A stretch of DNA of 56,790 nt, taken from Peribacillus kribbensis DSM 17871 (lineage in GTDB: Bacteria > Bacillota > Bacilli > Bacillales > DSM-1321). The notes beneath the pieces were generated by a model, which had not been told where the DNA came from, made no database searches, and saw only the letters and a program-made list of their open reading frames with translations. The stretch lies in contig NZ_AUMQ01000038.1 of assembly GCF_000430765.1 (NCBI RefSeq), forward strand, positions 1 to 56,790. Direction: 5' to 3'. This document shows positions 34,019-43,412 of this stretch, in pieces (the stretch's first letter is position 1; each line of letters starts with the position of its first letter). The position numbers and the translations under genes are program-made.

Positions 34019-35656
34019 TTATTTAACTGTCATGCGAAGATATTTCGTGCTCGTCTGAATATCTATTTCGCGGTCCTTCCACAAGAAGGGCTCGGATGGG
34101 TATTCCTGGCGTTTGGATGCCCACACAGGAATCAGGAGCTCATGGCCCGGTTTATTCTTCATTTGGTAGGTCATACGGTATTCATACCTGCCCGGCCGAA
34201 GATGATCTAAAGATATACCAGCCCTGAATCCAGCGAAATTATAGTTCTTCCCCTGTGGATTAAAGGAAGGATTTTCTGTGATTTCATCCGTCTCCCTTAA
34301 TTCGACGGGATACATTTCTTCTTTAAATGACTCAAGGTTCACCACATGGAGGGTCACCCCGGCGTCTTCAGGAGAGCCGACCTCGTAGCCTCTGACAAAG
34401 CAGACTCCCTCCAGATTCAGGGTTCCTTCTTCAAACCAGATCTTATTAACCTGCTCCTGCACTTTATCAACGTTTTCCACGAGTAAAGCAAGCGTGTTAT
34501 TTTCGACCTTTATCTTATTTATATAGCGGCTTTTCATATCCTCAGTAATATTCAGATCTAAATTACCGGCCCATAAAGGAAATTCCCCTTCCTTGTGTTC
34601 CTCTTTATATCGGACAAGGAAAGAATATTTGCCTGGCTTTAAAAAGCCGGAAAAATCCTGTTCATCGATCGAAATCCGGAAGCCGGAAGTATCTTTTTTC
34701 TCATCCGGCAGAGAGGAATCTCCTTTATAAGAAGAGAGTGCAAGCGGCTTTGCGATCGCTTCTCCTGTCCTTGTATCTTTTACCACCAGCTCATAGCTTC
34801 CCTTAAAATCGGGAGCACTGCTGTACAAATATCCCTCCAGCCCGATCGACAATCCGCTCTCGCCTGCTTCCGGAGAAACATTCTCGATGGAATGGATGAA
34901 CTCAAGAGATGATTTGATTTCATCCAGCTTTTTTCTTCCGCTCATGAATTCATTATAAATGGAGCCGATCTGCTTGGAATCTCCAAAGGCGATGAGTTCT
35001 CCCTGATTGATCCAGGCTGCTTTCGAACAAAAATTTTCCACGGCATTTTTATCATGGCTGACAAAAATGATGGTTTTCCCCTGCTCTTTGAACTCATTCA
35101 TCTTGTTCATGCACTTTTCGCGGAACATAGAGTCCCCGACCGCCAATGCTTCATCGACAATGAGAATATCCGGATCGACATTCACCGAAATGGCAAACCC
35201 AAGCTTAGCCCTCATCCCTGAGGAATAGTTTTTGACAGGCTGGCTGATGAATTCCCCAAGCTCGGAAAATTCAATGATTTCATCCACCTTTTCCAGCATC
35301 TGTTCTCTGGAGTATCCGAGCAGGACACCCTTCATAAAGATGTTTTCATACCCGCTCAGCTCAGGGTCAATGCCCGAGCTTACATCCAGGAACACCAGTG
35401 TCCCGTTCACATCTACCGTACCAGAGGAAGGATCGGCGATGCCTGTGATGATTTTCAGGAGCGTGGACTTTCCGGAGCCGTTTTTGCCGAGAACACCGAT
35501 GGCCTCACCCTTCGGAAAATCGATCGAAACATCATGAAGCGCCAGAAATTCCTTGTGCAGCTTTTTTTTCGTCACGACTTCTTTAATCGGGCCCCATTTA
35601 TCTTCATATAACTTATATTTTTTCGTCAGTTGTTTGACGCTAACTGAAATATCCAT
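34019..35656 (-). CDS. tagH: Teichoic acid ABC exporter ATPase TagH
   Basis: This 545-residue ATPase drives export of wall teichoic acid through TagG. Walker A GKNGSGKST (57-65), signature YSSGMRAKLGFA, Walker B ILIVDEALAVGD and the polysaccharide-exporter form of the ABC domain (first 250 residues) are clear. The last ~290 residues form two related Ig-like or Wzt-C-like segments (FSGFLKPGKYSFLVRYK; DHLRPGRYEYRMTYQ), which could read the polymer. AAAGGCGG precedes ATG, 23 bp after tagG. Confidence 0.92.
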   Translation of the reverse strand: MDISVSVKQLTKKYKLYEDKWGPIKEVVTKKKLHKEFLALHDVSIDFPKGEAIGVLGKNGSGKSTLLKIITGIADPSSGTVDVNGTLVFLDVSSGIDPELSGYENIFMKGVLLGYSREQMLEKVDEIIEFSELGEFISQPVKNYSSGMRAKLGFAISVNVDPDILIVDEALAVGDSMFREKCMNKMNEFKEQGKTIIFVSHDKNAVENFCSKAAWINQGELIAFGDSKQIGSIYNEFMSGRKKLDEIKSSLEFIHSIENVSPEAGESGLSIGLEGYLYSSAPDFKGSYELVVKDTRTGEAIAKPLALSSYKGDSSLPDEKKDTSGFRISIDEQDFSGFLKPGKYSFLVRYKEEHKEGEFPLWAGNLDLNITEDMKSRYINKIKVENNTLALLVENVDKVQEQVNKIWFEEGTLNLEGVCFVRGYEVGSPEDAGVTLHVVNLESFKEEMYPVELRETDEITENPSFNPQGKNYNFAGFRAGISLDHLRPGRYEYRMTYQMKNKPGHELLIPVWASKRQEYPSEPFLWKDREIDIQTSTKYLRMTVK

Positions 35657-35679
35657 TGATTATCCGCCTTTCGCGAAAC

Positions 35680-36468
35680 TCACATTATGTCCAGGAAGAT
35701 CGGCTTCATGCGTTTGTACATATAATTTCCCAGCGCAAACAGAATCAGCACTACAATCCAGAAGTAGAGTGTGTATACCGGATGCTCCCAAAAACCTGAT
35801 TTAAAAAGGATGGAATCACGGTATCCCTGGACAACGTAATGAAAGGGATTTAATTTGACGATTTTATCAAAACGGCCCGCATTATCTACATTCCATAAGA
35901 TTGGGGTCATCCAAAACAGGAAGATTAATACGGTATCCAAAAAACGGCCGAAATCCTTGCTTATGGCCACAAGGGGAGCGGTCACCGCACCAAGGCCAAG
36001 GAGGAGCATCAGGCCGGCAAAATCATAATAAACCACCTGCAGCCAGAACCACGAAGGATCAATGGAAAAGGCCATGACTGCCAAAATGACGACCAGCAAG
36101 ATGATGTGGGTATAAAATGAATACATAATCTGCACAGCCGGCAGGATGGCAATCGGGAACGGCGTATTTTTAATAATATGCCTCTTTCCCCGGAAGGCTC
36201 TTGATGAAAGACGGAAGCCGTCATTCATAAAGAACCAGGAAACCATTCCAATCGCAAGCCAGGCTATATAAGGTGCCCCATCAACAGGCTTTCCGGCTCT
36301 TGAACCTATTTGAAATACGAACCAGTAAACAGCGATCCTCATCAGCGGATTGACAAGCCCCCAGATGGATCCAAGGACTGTTCCCGCATATTCTCTTTTT
36401 ATTTCATGCAAGGATAATGCGTGGACCATTTTTCTCCTTTGCCACATTTCCTTATAAATATCAAACAT
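35680..36468 (-). CDS. tagG: Teichoic acid ABC exporter permease TagG
   Basis: This 262-residue ABC-2 permease has six membrane helices. The N-terminal amphipathic stretch LSLHEIKREYAGTVLGSIWG with NPLMRI is the family signature, and the late NPFHYVVQGYRD segment is also typical. It forms the channel that moves lipid-linked wall teichoic acid across the membrane. Length matches TagG. Adjacent to and 5' of tagH, as in other bacilli. Confidence 0.93.
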   Translation of the reverse strand: MFDIYKEMWQRRKMVHALSLHEIKREYAGTVLGSIWGLVNPLMRIAVYWFVFQIGSRAGKPVDGAPYIAWLAIGMVSWFFMNDGFRLSSRAFRGKRHIIKNTPFPIAILPAVQIMYSFYTHIILLVVILAVMAFSIDPSWFWLQVVYYDFAGLMLLLGLGAVTAPLVAISKDFGRFLDTVLIFLFWMTPILWNVDNAGRFDKIVKLNPFHYVVQGYRDSILFKSGFWEHPVYTLYFWIVVLILFALGNYMYKRMKPIFLDIM

Positions 36469-36485
36469 ACGTGTATCTCCTTTGG

Positions 36486-36511
36486 TTAAAAGCCCGGATC
36501 TGCCGGGCTTT
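36486..36511 (-). terminator. Terminator between galE and tagG
   Basis: AAGCCCGG and CCGGGCTT form a perfect stem, then TTAACC. The T-run is short, so some readthrough into tagG is likely. Confidence 0.65.
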
Positions 36512-36531
36512 GGACTGGCATGCAGCCTTAA

Positions 36532-37545
36532 TTATTCAAATCCATTCGGATTCTTCGACTGCCAGTTCCATGAATCCTTCACCATATCATCCAGGGATTT
36601 CTCAGCGCGCCAGCCGAGCACCTTCTCAGCTTTTTCAGGGTTGGCATAGCTTTCTGCGACATCCCCAGGGCGGCGGTCCGTAATTTCGTACGGAATTTCC
36701 CTTTCTGTAGCCTCACGGAAGGCATTCACAAGGTCAAGCACACTGTAGCCTGTGCCTGTCCCAAGATTGAAGGATTCTACTCCTTCGTGGGTTTCCAGGT
36801 ATTCAAGGGCCTTTAAGTGGCCTTTCACAAGGTCCACTACGTGGATATAATCGCGCACTCCTGTACCGTCATGCGTCTCATAGTCATTGCCGAAGACAGC
36901 CAGCTTTTCTCTCTTGCCGATAGCTACCTGTGTGATATATGGAGTCAGGTTGTTCGGGATTCCATTCGGATGCTCGCCGATCATTCCGCTCACATGCGCT
37001 CCAACCGGGTTGAAATAGCGCAGAAGGGCAATTTTCCATGTGCTGTCAGATACGAACAAATCACGGAGGATTTCTTCGACCATCAGCTTGGTGCGGCCAT
37101 ATGGATTAGTCGCGGAAAGAGGGAACGACTCATCGATCGGAACAGTCGTTGTATTTCCGTACACAGTCGCAGACGAACTGAAGACCAGCTTCTTCACATC
37201 ATGCTTGGCCATAACCTCGCACAGATTGATGGTTCCAGTCAGGTTATTATGGTAGTACTTTAATGGAATAGCCACAGATTCACCCACAGCCTTCAAGCCG
37301 GCAAAGTGCATGACTGCGTCAAAGCTGTACTTCGAGAACAGCTTTTCCAGTGCATCGCGGTCCAATAAATCAATATTATAGAATGGGAAGTCCTTCCCTG
37401 TAATTTTCTTAACGCGTTCAATGGACTCCTGCTTGCTGTTGGACAGATTATCCAAAATCACAATCTCATATCCGCTATTCAAAAGCTCAACCGCGGCATG
37501 GCTCCCAATATAGCCTGCACCGCCAGTAACCAAAATTGTCATCAT
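36532..37545 (-). CDS. galE: UDP-glucose 4-epimerase GalE
   Basis: This 337-residue NAD-dependent epimerase interconverts UDP-glucose and UDP-galactose (or the GlcNAc/GalNAc pair). The Rossmann motif GGAGYIGS sits at the N-terminus. The catalytic SSSATVYG serine/tyrosine set and NPYGRTKLMVEE (YxxxK) follow, and EIPYEITDRRPGDVAESYA closes the sugar site. The start is ATGATG, with GAGG upstream. Placed first in the wall-polymer cluster, it probably supplies galactose-type sugars to the glycosyltransferases. Confidence 0.95.
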   Translation of the reverse strand: MMTILVTGGAGYIGSHAAVELLNSGYEIVILDNLSNSKQESIERVKKITGKDFPFYNIDLLDRDALEKLFSKYSFDAVMHFAGLKAVGESVAIPLKYYHNNLTGTINLCEVMAKHDVKKLVFSSSATVYGNTTTVPIDESFPLSATNPYGRTKLMVEEILRDLFVSDSTWKIALLRYFNPVGAHVSGMIGEHPNGIPNNLTPYITQVAIGKREKLAVFGNDYETHDGTGVRDYIHVVDLVKGHLKALEYLETHEGVESFNLGTGTGYSVLDLVNAFREATEREIPYEITDRRPGDVAESYANPEKAEKVLGWRAEKSLDDMVKDSWNWQSKNPNGFE

Positions 37546-37894
37546 CCTAACCTCACTTTAACCCAAAATGTAAAACTCAATCATTCATTAAATTCCATAT
37601 AAACCTTACATAAAATACAGCTTGTCAGAATATGCAGCCTCTTGTCAGCTGTTGCATAAATCAAATGTAATTATAACCGAAACCGACAAAAAAATATAGG
37701 GACGCCCATCAGAGTACCCCCCTCATTGGCCCCCTTATGGTGACTGTCCACATTTCCTCGGCTTACATCACCCCTAGAATGCCGGTGTGACAGGCATTTT
37801 CTTAGGGGCCTGACCCCATATCCCAGCTTTATGCTTAAAGTTGTTTTGAGAGGATTCCATATTATGGAGAAAAATGCAAGTTGGGGGGATTTGG
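37546..37894. other. Intergenic, 349 bp, with REP-like motifs and a hairpin
   Basis: The region separates galE and a broken plus-strand gene. At 37771-37808 CCCCTAGAATGCC pairs with GGCATTTTCTTAGGGG. Around it are REP-like strings GTGACTGTCCACATTTCC (about 37740) and GGGGCCTGACCCC (37805-37817). galE promoter elements could not be assigned. Confidence 0.5.
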
Positions 37895-38241
37895 ATGGAA
37901 AGGAAGTTGAAAGCCAGTACTATTATTTTTCTATTACCGCTCTTATTTTTATTCTTCAGTTCGAATGCGTCAGCTGCAGTGAGATTTATGGGGAGTGATT
38001 TGCGTGAGAAAAGGCAGGAATTCGAGCAGCGCTGGAATCATCCTTATTTCCGCTTTGTCCTGAGGCTGGTGACCGGTGTCTGGGGGACGGCACTTCTTAT
38101 GGATGGGATATCCGTACCATTTTGGTGTTTGAATTATCGGTTTCTGCGTTTCTCGCTGTATCCTCAGTTTTTTTATGGATACTTGGAGTAACCATTGCCT
38201 GGACGGTCCTGTATCGAAAGAGTGCAGCGGCCAGGCTATAA
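37895..38241 (+). pseudogene. Small membrane protein with a frameshift
   Basis: ATG at 37895 has GGGGGG ahead. The first frame codes a signal or anchor helix (KLKASTIIFLLPLLFLFFSS) and a charged region to LRLVTGVWG. Near 38085 the sense moves to another frame (GTSYGWDIRTILVFELSVSA, then a second helix FLWILGVTIAWTVLYR) ending at TAA 38239-38241. The rejoined protein would have about 115 residues and two or three helices. Family not recognised. Confidence 0.65.
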
Positions 38242-38263
38242 CAGCATCTGAAATACAATAAGA

Positions 38264-38850
38264 ATGGAGCAGGTTTCTGTGACTACTGCAACGATATACG
38301 ATAATCCCAGCTTTCAGCACATCTTATCCGTTACAGAGAAACTATTTTGGAAATAGGCTGTAAGAACACGACCCTTCAGGAAATAATTAAGGCGTCCGGC
38401 CTGTCTAAAGGTGCCATTTATCACTATGTGAGCAGCAAGGACGAGCTTTTCGGGCTGATTTTTCAGAATAAATTGCAGGAAATTAACAACTAGTTCCATC
38501 TGGAAGCCGAAAAAAGAGGGTGAAGCCGCGAGAAAGTTCCAGCTGGTCACTGATCATTCTTATGGAAGGCAAGCCTGATGATGTCACCAGCTTGATCCTC
38601 GTCTACCTGTTGAGTCTGGATAGTGAAAAGGTAAAAGACATTCCGAATTCCATCTACCAGTTCAGCAGGGGCATCGCCAGACAGTGAATCGAAACGGCCA
38701 GCAGCGCGGCGTTATTCCCAAAGATCTAAATGTTGAAAAAATGGCAGCCCTGCTTTTGACCTTCTCCTATGGCCTCCGGGTCAAGTAAATTCTATCCCTG
38801 AAGAGGACTCCTTTGAGGCGGAGGACATCTTCCGGCTGATCATAGGGGGA
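38264..38850 (+). pseudogene. TetR-family regulator, degraded
   Basis: The N-terminal helix-turn-helix is recognisable: TEKLF, then after a one-base loss in a T-run LEIGCKNTTLQEIIKASGLS and KGAIYHYVSSKDELF, the TetR signature. TAG then stops the frame at 38491-38493. Further pieces such as MAALLLTFSYGLRVK and EDSFEAEDIFRLIIGGL follow in changing frames up to a REP-like hairpin. The gene is dead. It probably once controlled a neighbour, perhaps the broken membrane gene. Confidence 0.8.
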
Positions 38851-38865
38851 CTGTCCCCATTTCCC
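38843..38865. repeat. REP-like motif
   Basis: AGGGGGACTGTCCCCATTTC: the GGGGAC/GTCCCC palindrome followed by ATTTCC. It is the same type as at 51247-51272 and 51984-52006. Confidence 0.7.
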
Positions 38866-39316
38866 GATTACTTCCCAAGTAAAAGACTTGGATTGCGGAG
38901 TCTTCTTCTAATTTGTGCCTCTTATAGTACGTAGAATCCAAAAGGGTTACAAAACACCATAAGAGAGATTTTCAAGAATTGTGCTAACGGCTTAATTTTC
39001 AATAGGAAAGATTAAGAGCAGGGCAAGTCGGATGAAATCTTGATAGATTGTATAACCGGAAACAACAGTATTGTAAGTGCTTTCCGTCTTCGTTTTTAAT
39101 ACTTGGAGTCTTGGCTGGTTAAACACATGTGGATTAACAAACCTACAGATTTTATTTTAGGTCATTTTTACTATTTTACTAAAAAAATAGATTAAATGTA
39201 AAAAAATTACTTTACTATAGGCTCTTAGTGATAGTACAATTTGAATGTTGTTTTTATGACAAATTATTCTTGTGGGTCGAATTATCTATCGGGATATTAC
39301 AATATGGAGGAGAAAC
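38866..39316. other. 451-bp upstream region of the glucanotransferase gene
   Basis: AT-rich leader with no gene. A cre-like site lies at 39072-39085. The 190 bp after it, ending in the GGAGGAG ribosome site, should contain the promoter. Confidence 0.5.
39072..39085. promoter_or_regulatory. Possible CcpA cre site upstream of the glucanotransferase gene
   Basis: TGTAAGTGCTTTCC matches 12 of 14 positions of TGWAARCGYTWNCW, with a C-to-T change at the central CG. Catabolite control is usual for amylase-type genes. Confidence 0.4.
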
Positions 39317-42031
39317 ATGTTTAAAAAGAACCACTTTAAAAAAGGTTTAATCATTGGTACGATTTCATTGTTGACAGCAGCAAGTTTTCAGTTCACACCT
39401 TCTAAAGCGAAAGCCTATACTTCCAGCGAGACTCTGGATAACCGTGTGATTTTTCAAAGTTTTAGCTTATATCAGCCTTACGAAAGCAATATGTATAAGG
39501 AATTGTCACAAAAAGGCGATTTGTTAAAAGAATGGGGCGTCACAGATGTTTGGATGCCGCCGGCCTACCGTTCCTTTGGTATGGCGCGCTACATGGAAGG
39601 ATATGCAATCAGTGACCGCTATGACTTAGGGGAATTTAATCAGGGGCCAAATGGTACAACAGCAACAAAATATGGTACTAGTGAAGAGTTAAAGAGTGTT
39701 TTAAACACATTGCATACGAAGGGGCTCAAAGTGCAGGAAGATTTAGTCCCTAACCAGATGCTTGGACTAACAGACCGGGAAGCAGTTCTTGTAAGACGCA
39801 CTGACAATAATGGAAATCTGTTCAGAAATCCTTTCATGACCGGGAATTACTCAAAAATCCGTGCTGATCTTTACTTAGCCTATACTAAGGGAGGCGGCCA
39901 GGGGCAGCAGAAGTACGGGTATATTAAACAATGGAATAAAAACTATTTCAATGGCACATCGCTTCAAGGTCAGGGAATGGGCCGGATCATGACGGATGAA
40001 AATGGTACACCATATCGCTACTTAGGACCTGGCAAGAGTGATAATTATCTTCCTGATTGGTTAAGTGAAGCCGGCGATGTAGGGAAAATAAATAATGTGG
40101 ATGGATACTTATCGATTGATGGCTGGTATGCTGCTAAAGATGCAGCAACATCAGATCAATACTGGAAACCTATGCTGACTCGTTACAGTGCTGATTACCA
40201 GGCCTATATGAAGGAACATGGATACGAGACAATTGATTCCATTATTGAGGGAGATAATGGTGACATTGCGAAAAAGACCGACGCGTATATCCAATCAAAG
40301 CCAGCTTACGGATATGGTTCTGAAGACAGATCCTATCAAAATGACAATTCAGGCATAGACGGCATGGACCAGTTCCTTTTTGTAGGTGAAAATGGACTGA
40401 CCAATCATGGCATTAATCGGACCATCGGAAATAATAACGAGTTCTTAGTGGGAATGGATATTGACAATTCTAATCCGACCGTGCAAAAAGAACAAATTAA
40501 CTGGATGAATTGGTTAATCGATACCTATAAATTCGACGGATTTAGGATAGATGCAGCGAGCCACTATGATAAGCAGGTCCTGCTTGATGAAATGGATGTT
40601 AAGAAAGATCATTTTGGATCGGACCAAAATAATCATTTGAGCTATATAGAATCTTATTCGAATGTCCAGAATCAATTTGAAAAGGAATATGGTAATGGGC
40701 AGCTGGTCATGGACCACAATTTATACTACTCATTACAGAATGCCTTGGCCAGGGGTACAAATAAGCCGGGAGCATTAAAAACGATCGCTTCTAATTCAGT
40801 TGTCAATCGAACTGCCTCTAGTATTGTAGATCCGACACCGAACTGGTCTTTTGTAAATAACCATGACCAGGAAAAAAATCGTGTTAACAATATTATACTT
40901 GGACTAACAGGCATTAAACCTGACCAAAAATATGCACCAGGCCAGGAAAAAGCACTGGATGCGTTATATACAAAGGAAAACGAAACAAAAGCCCTGAATA
41001 TGTATAATGAAGATATGAAACAAATCGTAAAAAAATATACTCAGAGCAACGTAGTCAGCCAGTATGCATTTTTGCTGACGAACAAAGATACCGTTCCTAC
41101 AGTTTTTTATGGGGACTTGTTTAAAACAAACAGTTCATATATGAAGGAAAAGACGCCTTATTATACATCGATCACGAACATCCTAAAGGCAAGAAAAGCA
41201 TATGCGTATGGAAAACAGGCAGTCACTTCTTATCAGACCAATACGTCGACTAAGACAGCCGGCCAGGATTTGATTGCAAGTGTACGATATGGCAAAGACC
41301 GGAATACTGGAATTGCAACTGTAATTGGAAACAATCCGAAGACAGATTCCATCATTAAGGTAAATATGGGAACACAACACGCCAATCAGGTATTCAAGGA
41401 TGCAACAGGATTTGACACAAATAAGCTTGTGACTGACAGCAAAGGTGTATTGACTGTACACGTTAAAGGAACCAGCAACCCTCAGGTTACAGGTTATATC
41501 GGAGTATGGACACCTTCCAAGGATAAAACTCCTTCAATTTCATGGACTAAATCCAATTATGACGTGTATCAGGGCAAAAAAGTAAAAATCCAGCCGCAGT
41601 TAAAGAATTCAGCATCTAAGATCACTTCCGCGAAATACAGCACTTCCAACAAGGATATCGCTACAGTTGACAGCGCTGGGAATGTGTCAGGAAGCAAGAA
41701 AACAGGAAAAGCGACTATTTCCGCTACAGTCACAACGGCAGATCATTTTACTCTCTACACAACCGTTCAGGTGAATGTAAAGACGAATGCTGTAACCCTT
41801 AAGTATAATAGCGCTACCTTAAAAAAGGGCAGCAAGGCAACTATATCCGTTAAACTTTCTACGGATAAAATTAAATCGGTGACTTACAAATCATCAAATA
41901 CCAAAATCGCGACGGTCAGCTCATCCGGACAAGTTACAGCAAGAAACAAAGGCAAAGCAATTGTAACAGCGAGCTATAAGACGGTTGGCGGGTATGTGGT
42001 AACAAAGATATATACAGTTACTGTAAAGTAA
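39317..42031 (+). CDS. gtfC: Secreted GH70 GtfC-type 4,6-alpha-glucanotransferase with Ig-like domains
   Basis: This 904-residue secreted enzyme has a signal peptide (about 1-33) and then a GH70/GH13-like barrel. Motifs occur in the unpermuted order: I EDLVPNQ (about 141), II DGFRIDAASHYD with nucleophile Asp412, III SYIESYS with acid/base Glu445, IV FVNNHDQEKN with Asp517. Motif IV NHDQ.KN and the absence of circular permutation match GtfC enzymes of Exiguobacterium and Bacillus, which turn starch chains into alpha-1,6-linked glucans. Two Big_2-like domains (about 735-904) end the protein, as in GtfC. GGAGGAG supports ATG 39317 over the upstream frame start. Substrate inferred. Confidence 0.8.
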   Translation: MFKKNHFKKGLIIGTISLLTAASFQFTPSKAKAYTSSETLDNRVIFQSFSLYQPYESNMYKELSQKGDLLKEWGVTDVWMPPAYRSFGMARYMEGYAISDRYDLGEFNQGPNGTTATKYGTSEELKSVLNTLHTKGLKVQEDLVPNQMLGLTDREAVLVRRTDNNGNLFRNPFMTGNYSKIRADLYLAYTKGGGQGQQKYGYIKQWNKNYFNGTSLQGQGMGRIMTDENGTPYRYLGPGKSDNYLPDWLSEAGDVGKINNVDGYLSIDGWYAAKDAATSDQYWKPMLTRYSADYQAYMKEHGYETIDSIIEGDNGDIAKKTDAYIQSKPAYGYGSEDRSYQNDNSGIDGMDQFLFVGENGLTNHGINRTIGNNNEFLVGMDIDNSNPTVQKEQINWMNWLIDTYKFDGFRIDAASHYDKQVLLDEMDVKKDHFGSDQNNHLSYIESYSNVQNQFEKEYGNGQLVMDHNLYYSLQNALARGTNKPGALKTIASNSVVNRTASSIVDPTPNWSFVNNHDQEKNRVNNIILGLTGIKPDQKYAPGQEKALDALYTKENETKALNMYNEDMKQIVKKYTQSNVVSQYAFLLTNKDTVPTVFYGDLFKTNSSYMKEKTPYYTSITNILKARKAYAYGKQAVTSYQTNTSTKTAGQDLIASVRYGKDRNTGIATVIGNNPKTDSIIKVNMGTQHANQVFKDATGFDTNKLVTDSKGVLTVHVKGTSNPQVTGYIGVWTPSKDKTPSISWTKSNYDVYQGKKVKIQPQLKNSASKITSAKYSTSNKDIATVDSAGNVSGSKKTGKATISATVTTADHFTLYTTVQVNVKTNAVTLKYNSATLKKGSKATISVKLSTDKIKSVTYKSSNTKIATVSSSGQVTARNKGKAIVTASYKTVGGYVVTKIYTVTVK

Positions 42032-42046
42032 AGATCATTTCCATTA

Positions 42047-42081
42047 AAAAGGGCCAAAGAACACATTCTTTGGCTCTTTTC
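42047..42081. terminator. Terminator of gtfC
   Basis: GGGCCAAAGAA pairs with TTCTTTGGCTC (one wobble) and is followed by TTTTC, 20 bp after the stop. Confidence 0.88.
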
Positions 42082-42254
42082 TATGACTAATGCGAGGAAT
42101 AGAAAGAAAAAAGGACCTTTGGGTTTTTGTTGAATTGATCGGAATTACGATAAAGATTGTATTTCTTTTCGTTAAATGTAGGCCATCTCGACATGAATGA
42201 TTTTTGTATATATAGTGTACTGGGCCGATTGACGGTTTGTAAATACGCTTCCTT

Positions 42255-42971
42255 TTAAAAAAAATGTTCTTCCAGCCAGGCAAGCGTATGCTCCAGCATA
42301 CCCAATGTAATGGTGTGATTCACATTTGAAAACAGTTCAAGCTGCACCTGATTCGTTACTCTTCGGGCTGCTTCAAAAAAAGCTTGCTGACCTGCCGGAT
42401 TGATGGAGGTATCGTCTTTTCCATGAAGTAACAGGATGCTTCTATCCTTCAATTCATGGAGGAATTGAATGGGGTCATATTTCCGGATCTCTTCCTGGTC
42501 AGGATAAGCCTGTGATCCTTGGTTTTGAAAGATTCTTTCAGAAACTTCAAAGGCAGAAGAGCCATTGATATTGATAAGCCCATCATATAGAGGCGATTGG
42601 GCAAATGCTCCGCTTGCAATGAAGCCTCCCATGGAACTTCCTAAAAGGACGAGCTTCCTCTCTTTTTCCTTTTTTAATTGCCTGGCCAGATTTTCCCCTT
42701 CCTGCACGCTTTCCAGAATCGTTTTCCAAAAGTACTTCTCCATTACATCCTTTCTAAAATGCCGGGACAGGCACTGGCGTGAATCATGATAGAGAATTTC
42801 CAGGATGATGACCTCATAGCCCCACTTGGCCAGCAGGTTCCCAAGAAACGCCTGATCCTCCGCTCTGGTTCCCCAGCCATGATACAGCAGCAGCATTGCA
42901 TTCTTGCCTGTGCCTTCCGGTTGGATATGAAAGCACGGAATGCCTGCAATTTCAGTATGTATAAAACTCAT
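42255..42971 (-). CDS. Alpha/beta-hydrolase (YitV-type esterase/dienelactone hydrolase-like)
   Basis: This 238-residue cytosolic serine hydrolase has an oxyanion region LLLYHGWGTRAED, the nucleophile elbow GSSMGG (Ser at about 113), acid LLLHGKDDTSINP and histidine NVNHTIT. It resembles B. subtilis YitV and other small esterases; the substrate is unknown. Its ATG overlaps the stop of a broken HIT-family gene (ATGA), so it was once the second gene of an operon. Confidence 0.85.
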   Translation of the reverse strand: MSFIHTEIAGIPCFHIQPEGTGKNAMLLLYHGWGTRAEDQAFLGNLLAKWGYEVIILEILYHDSRQCLSRHFRKDVMEKYFWKTILESVQEGENLARQLKKEKERKLVLLGSSMGGFIASGAFAQSPLYDGLININGSSAFEVSERIFQNQGSQAYPDQEEIRKYDPIQFLHELKDRSILLLHGKDDTSINPAGQQAFFEAARRVTNQVQLELFSNVNHTITLGMLEHTLAWLEEHFF

Positions 42972-43255
42972 AATCTATTCTTTCTCCCATCACAGTACGG
43001 ATGTGGCTCGCCTGAAACCACATGCCAGTGAAGATGCTTGGAATCCTGATAGTCTCCGAGATTCGTAAGGACCCGGCAGGCGCCATACTGGGCGGTCACC
43101 TTCTCCGCAGTCTCCTGGATCACCCTCATAAGCTCGATCAGCAGAGGGGTATCCTTTTCTGATAAGGGAGGCGATATGCCGTTTGGGAATAACGACTATG
43201 TGGACGGGCCAGCAGGGTTTTGTATGATGATAAAGGACAGCAATGGAAATTAAAG
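42968..43255 (-). pseudogene. HIT-family (histidine triad) hydrolase, truncated and frameshifted
   Basis: From about 43255 the frame reads IAVLYHHTKPCWPVHIVVIP and KRHIASL. After a frame change near 43170 it continues with EKDTPLLIELMRVIQETAEK and the triad DSKHLHWHVVSGEPHP. It stops at TGA overlapping the esterase ATG. The N-terminal ~30 residues of HIT proteins are missing. The intact enzyme type splits nucleotide-linked phosphoramidates or dinucleotides. Confidence 0.8.
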
Positions 43256-43412
43256 AGAATCTAAGCTAAATAGAAGTGATACATGATTAGAACAAAGTTG
43301 ACCGCAATTCTTGTAAACCTCATGTTAACACCATCCTATTCAGAATATCCTGCCTCGTTACAGCCTAAACTTAACACTGGTTTATTGAGAAGAAATTAAG
43401 TTGATGTAAAAA

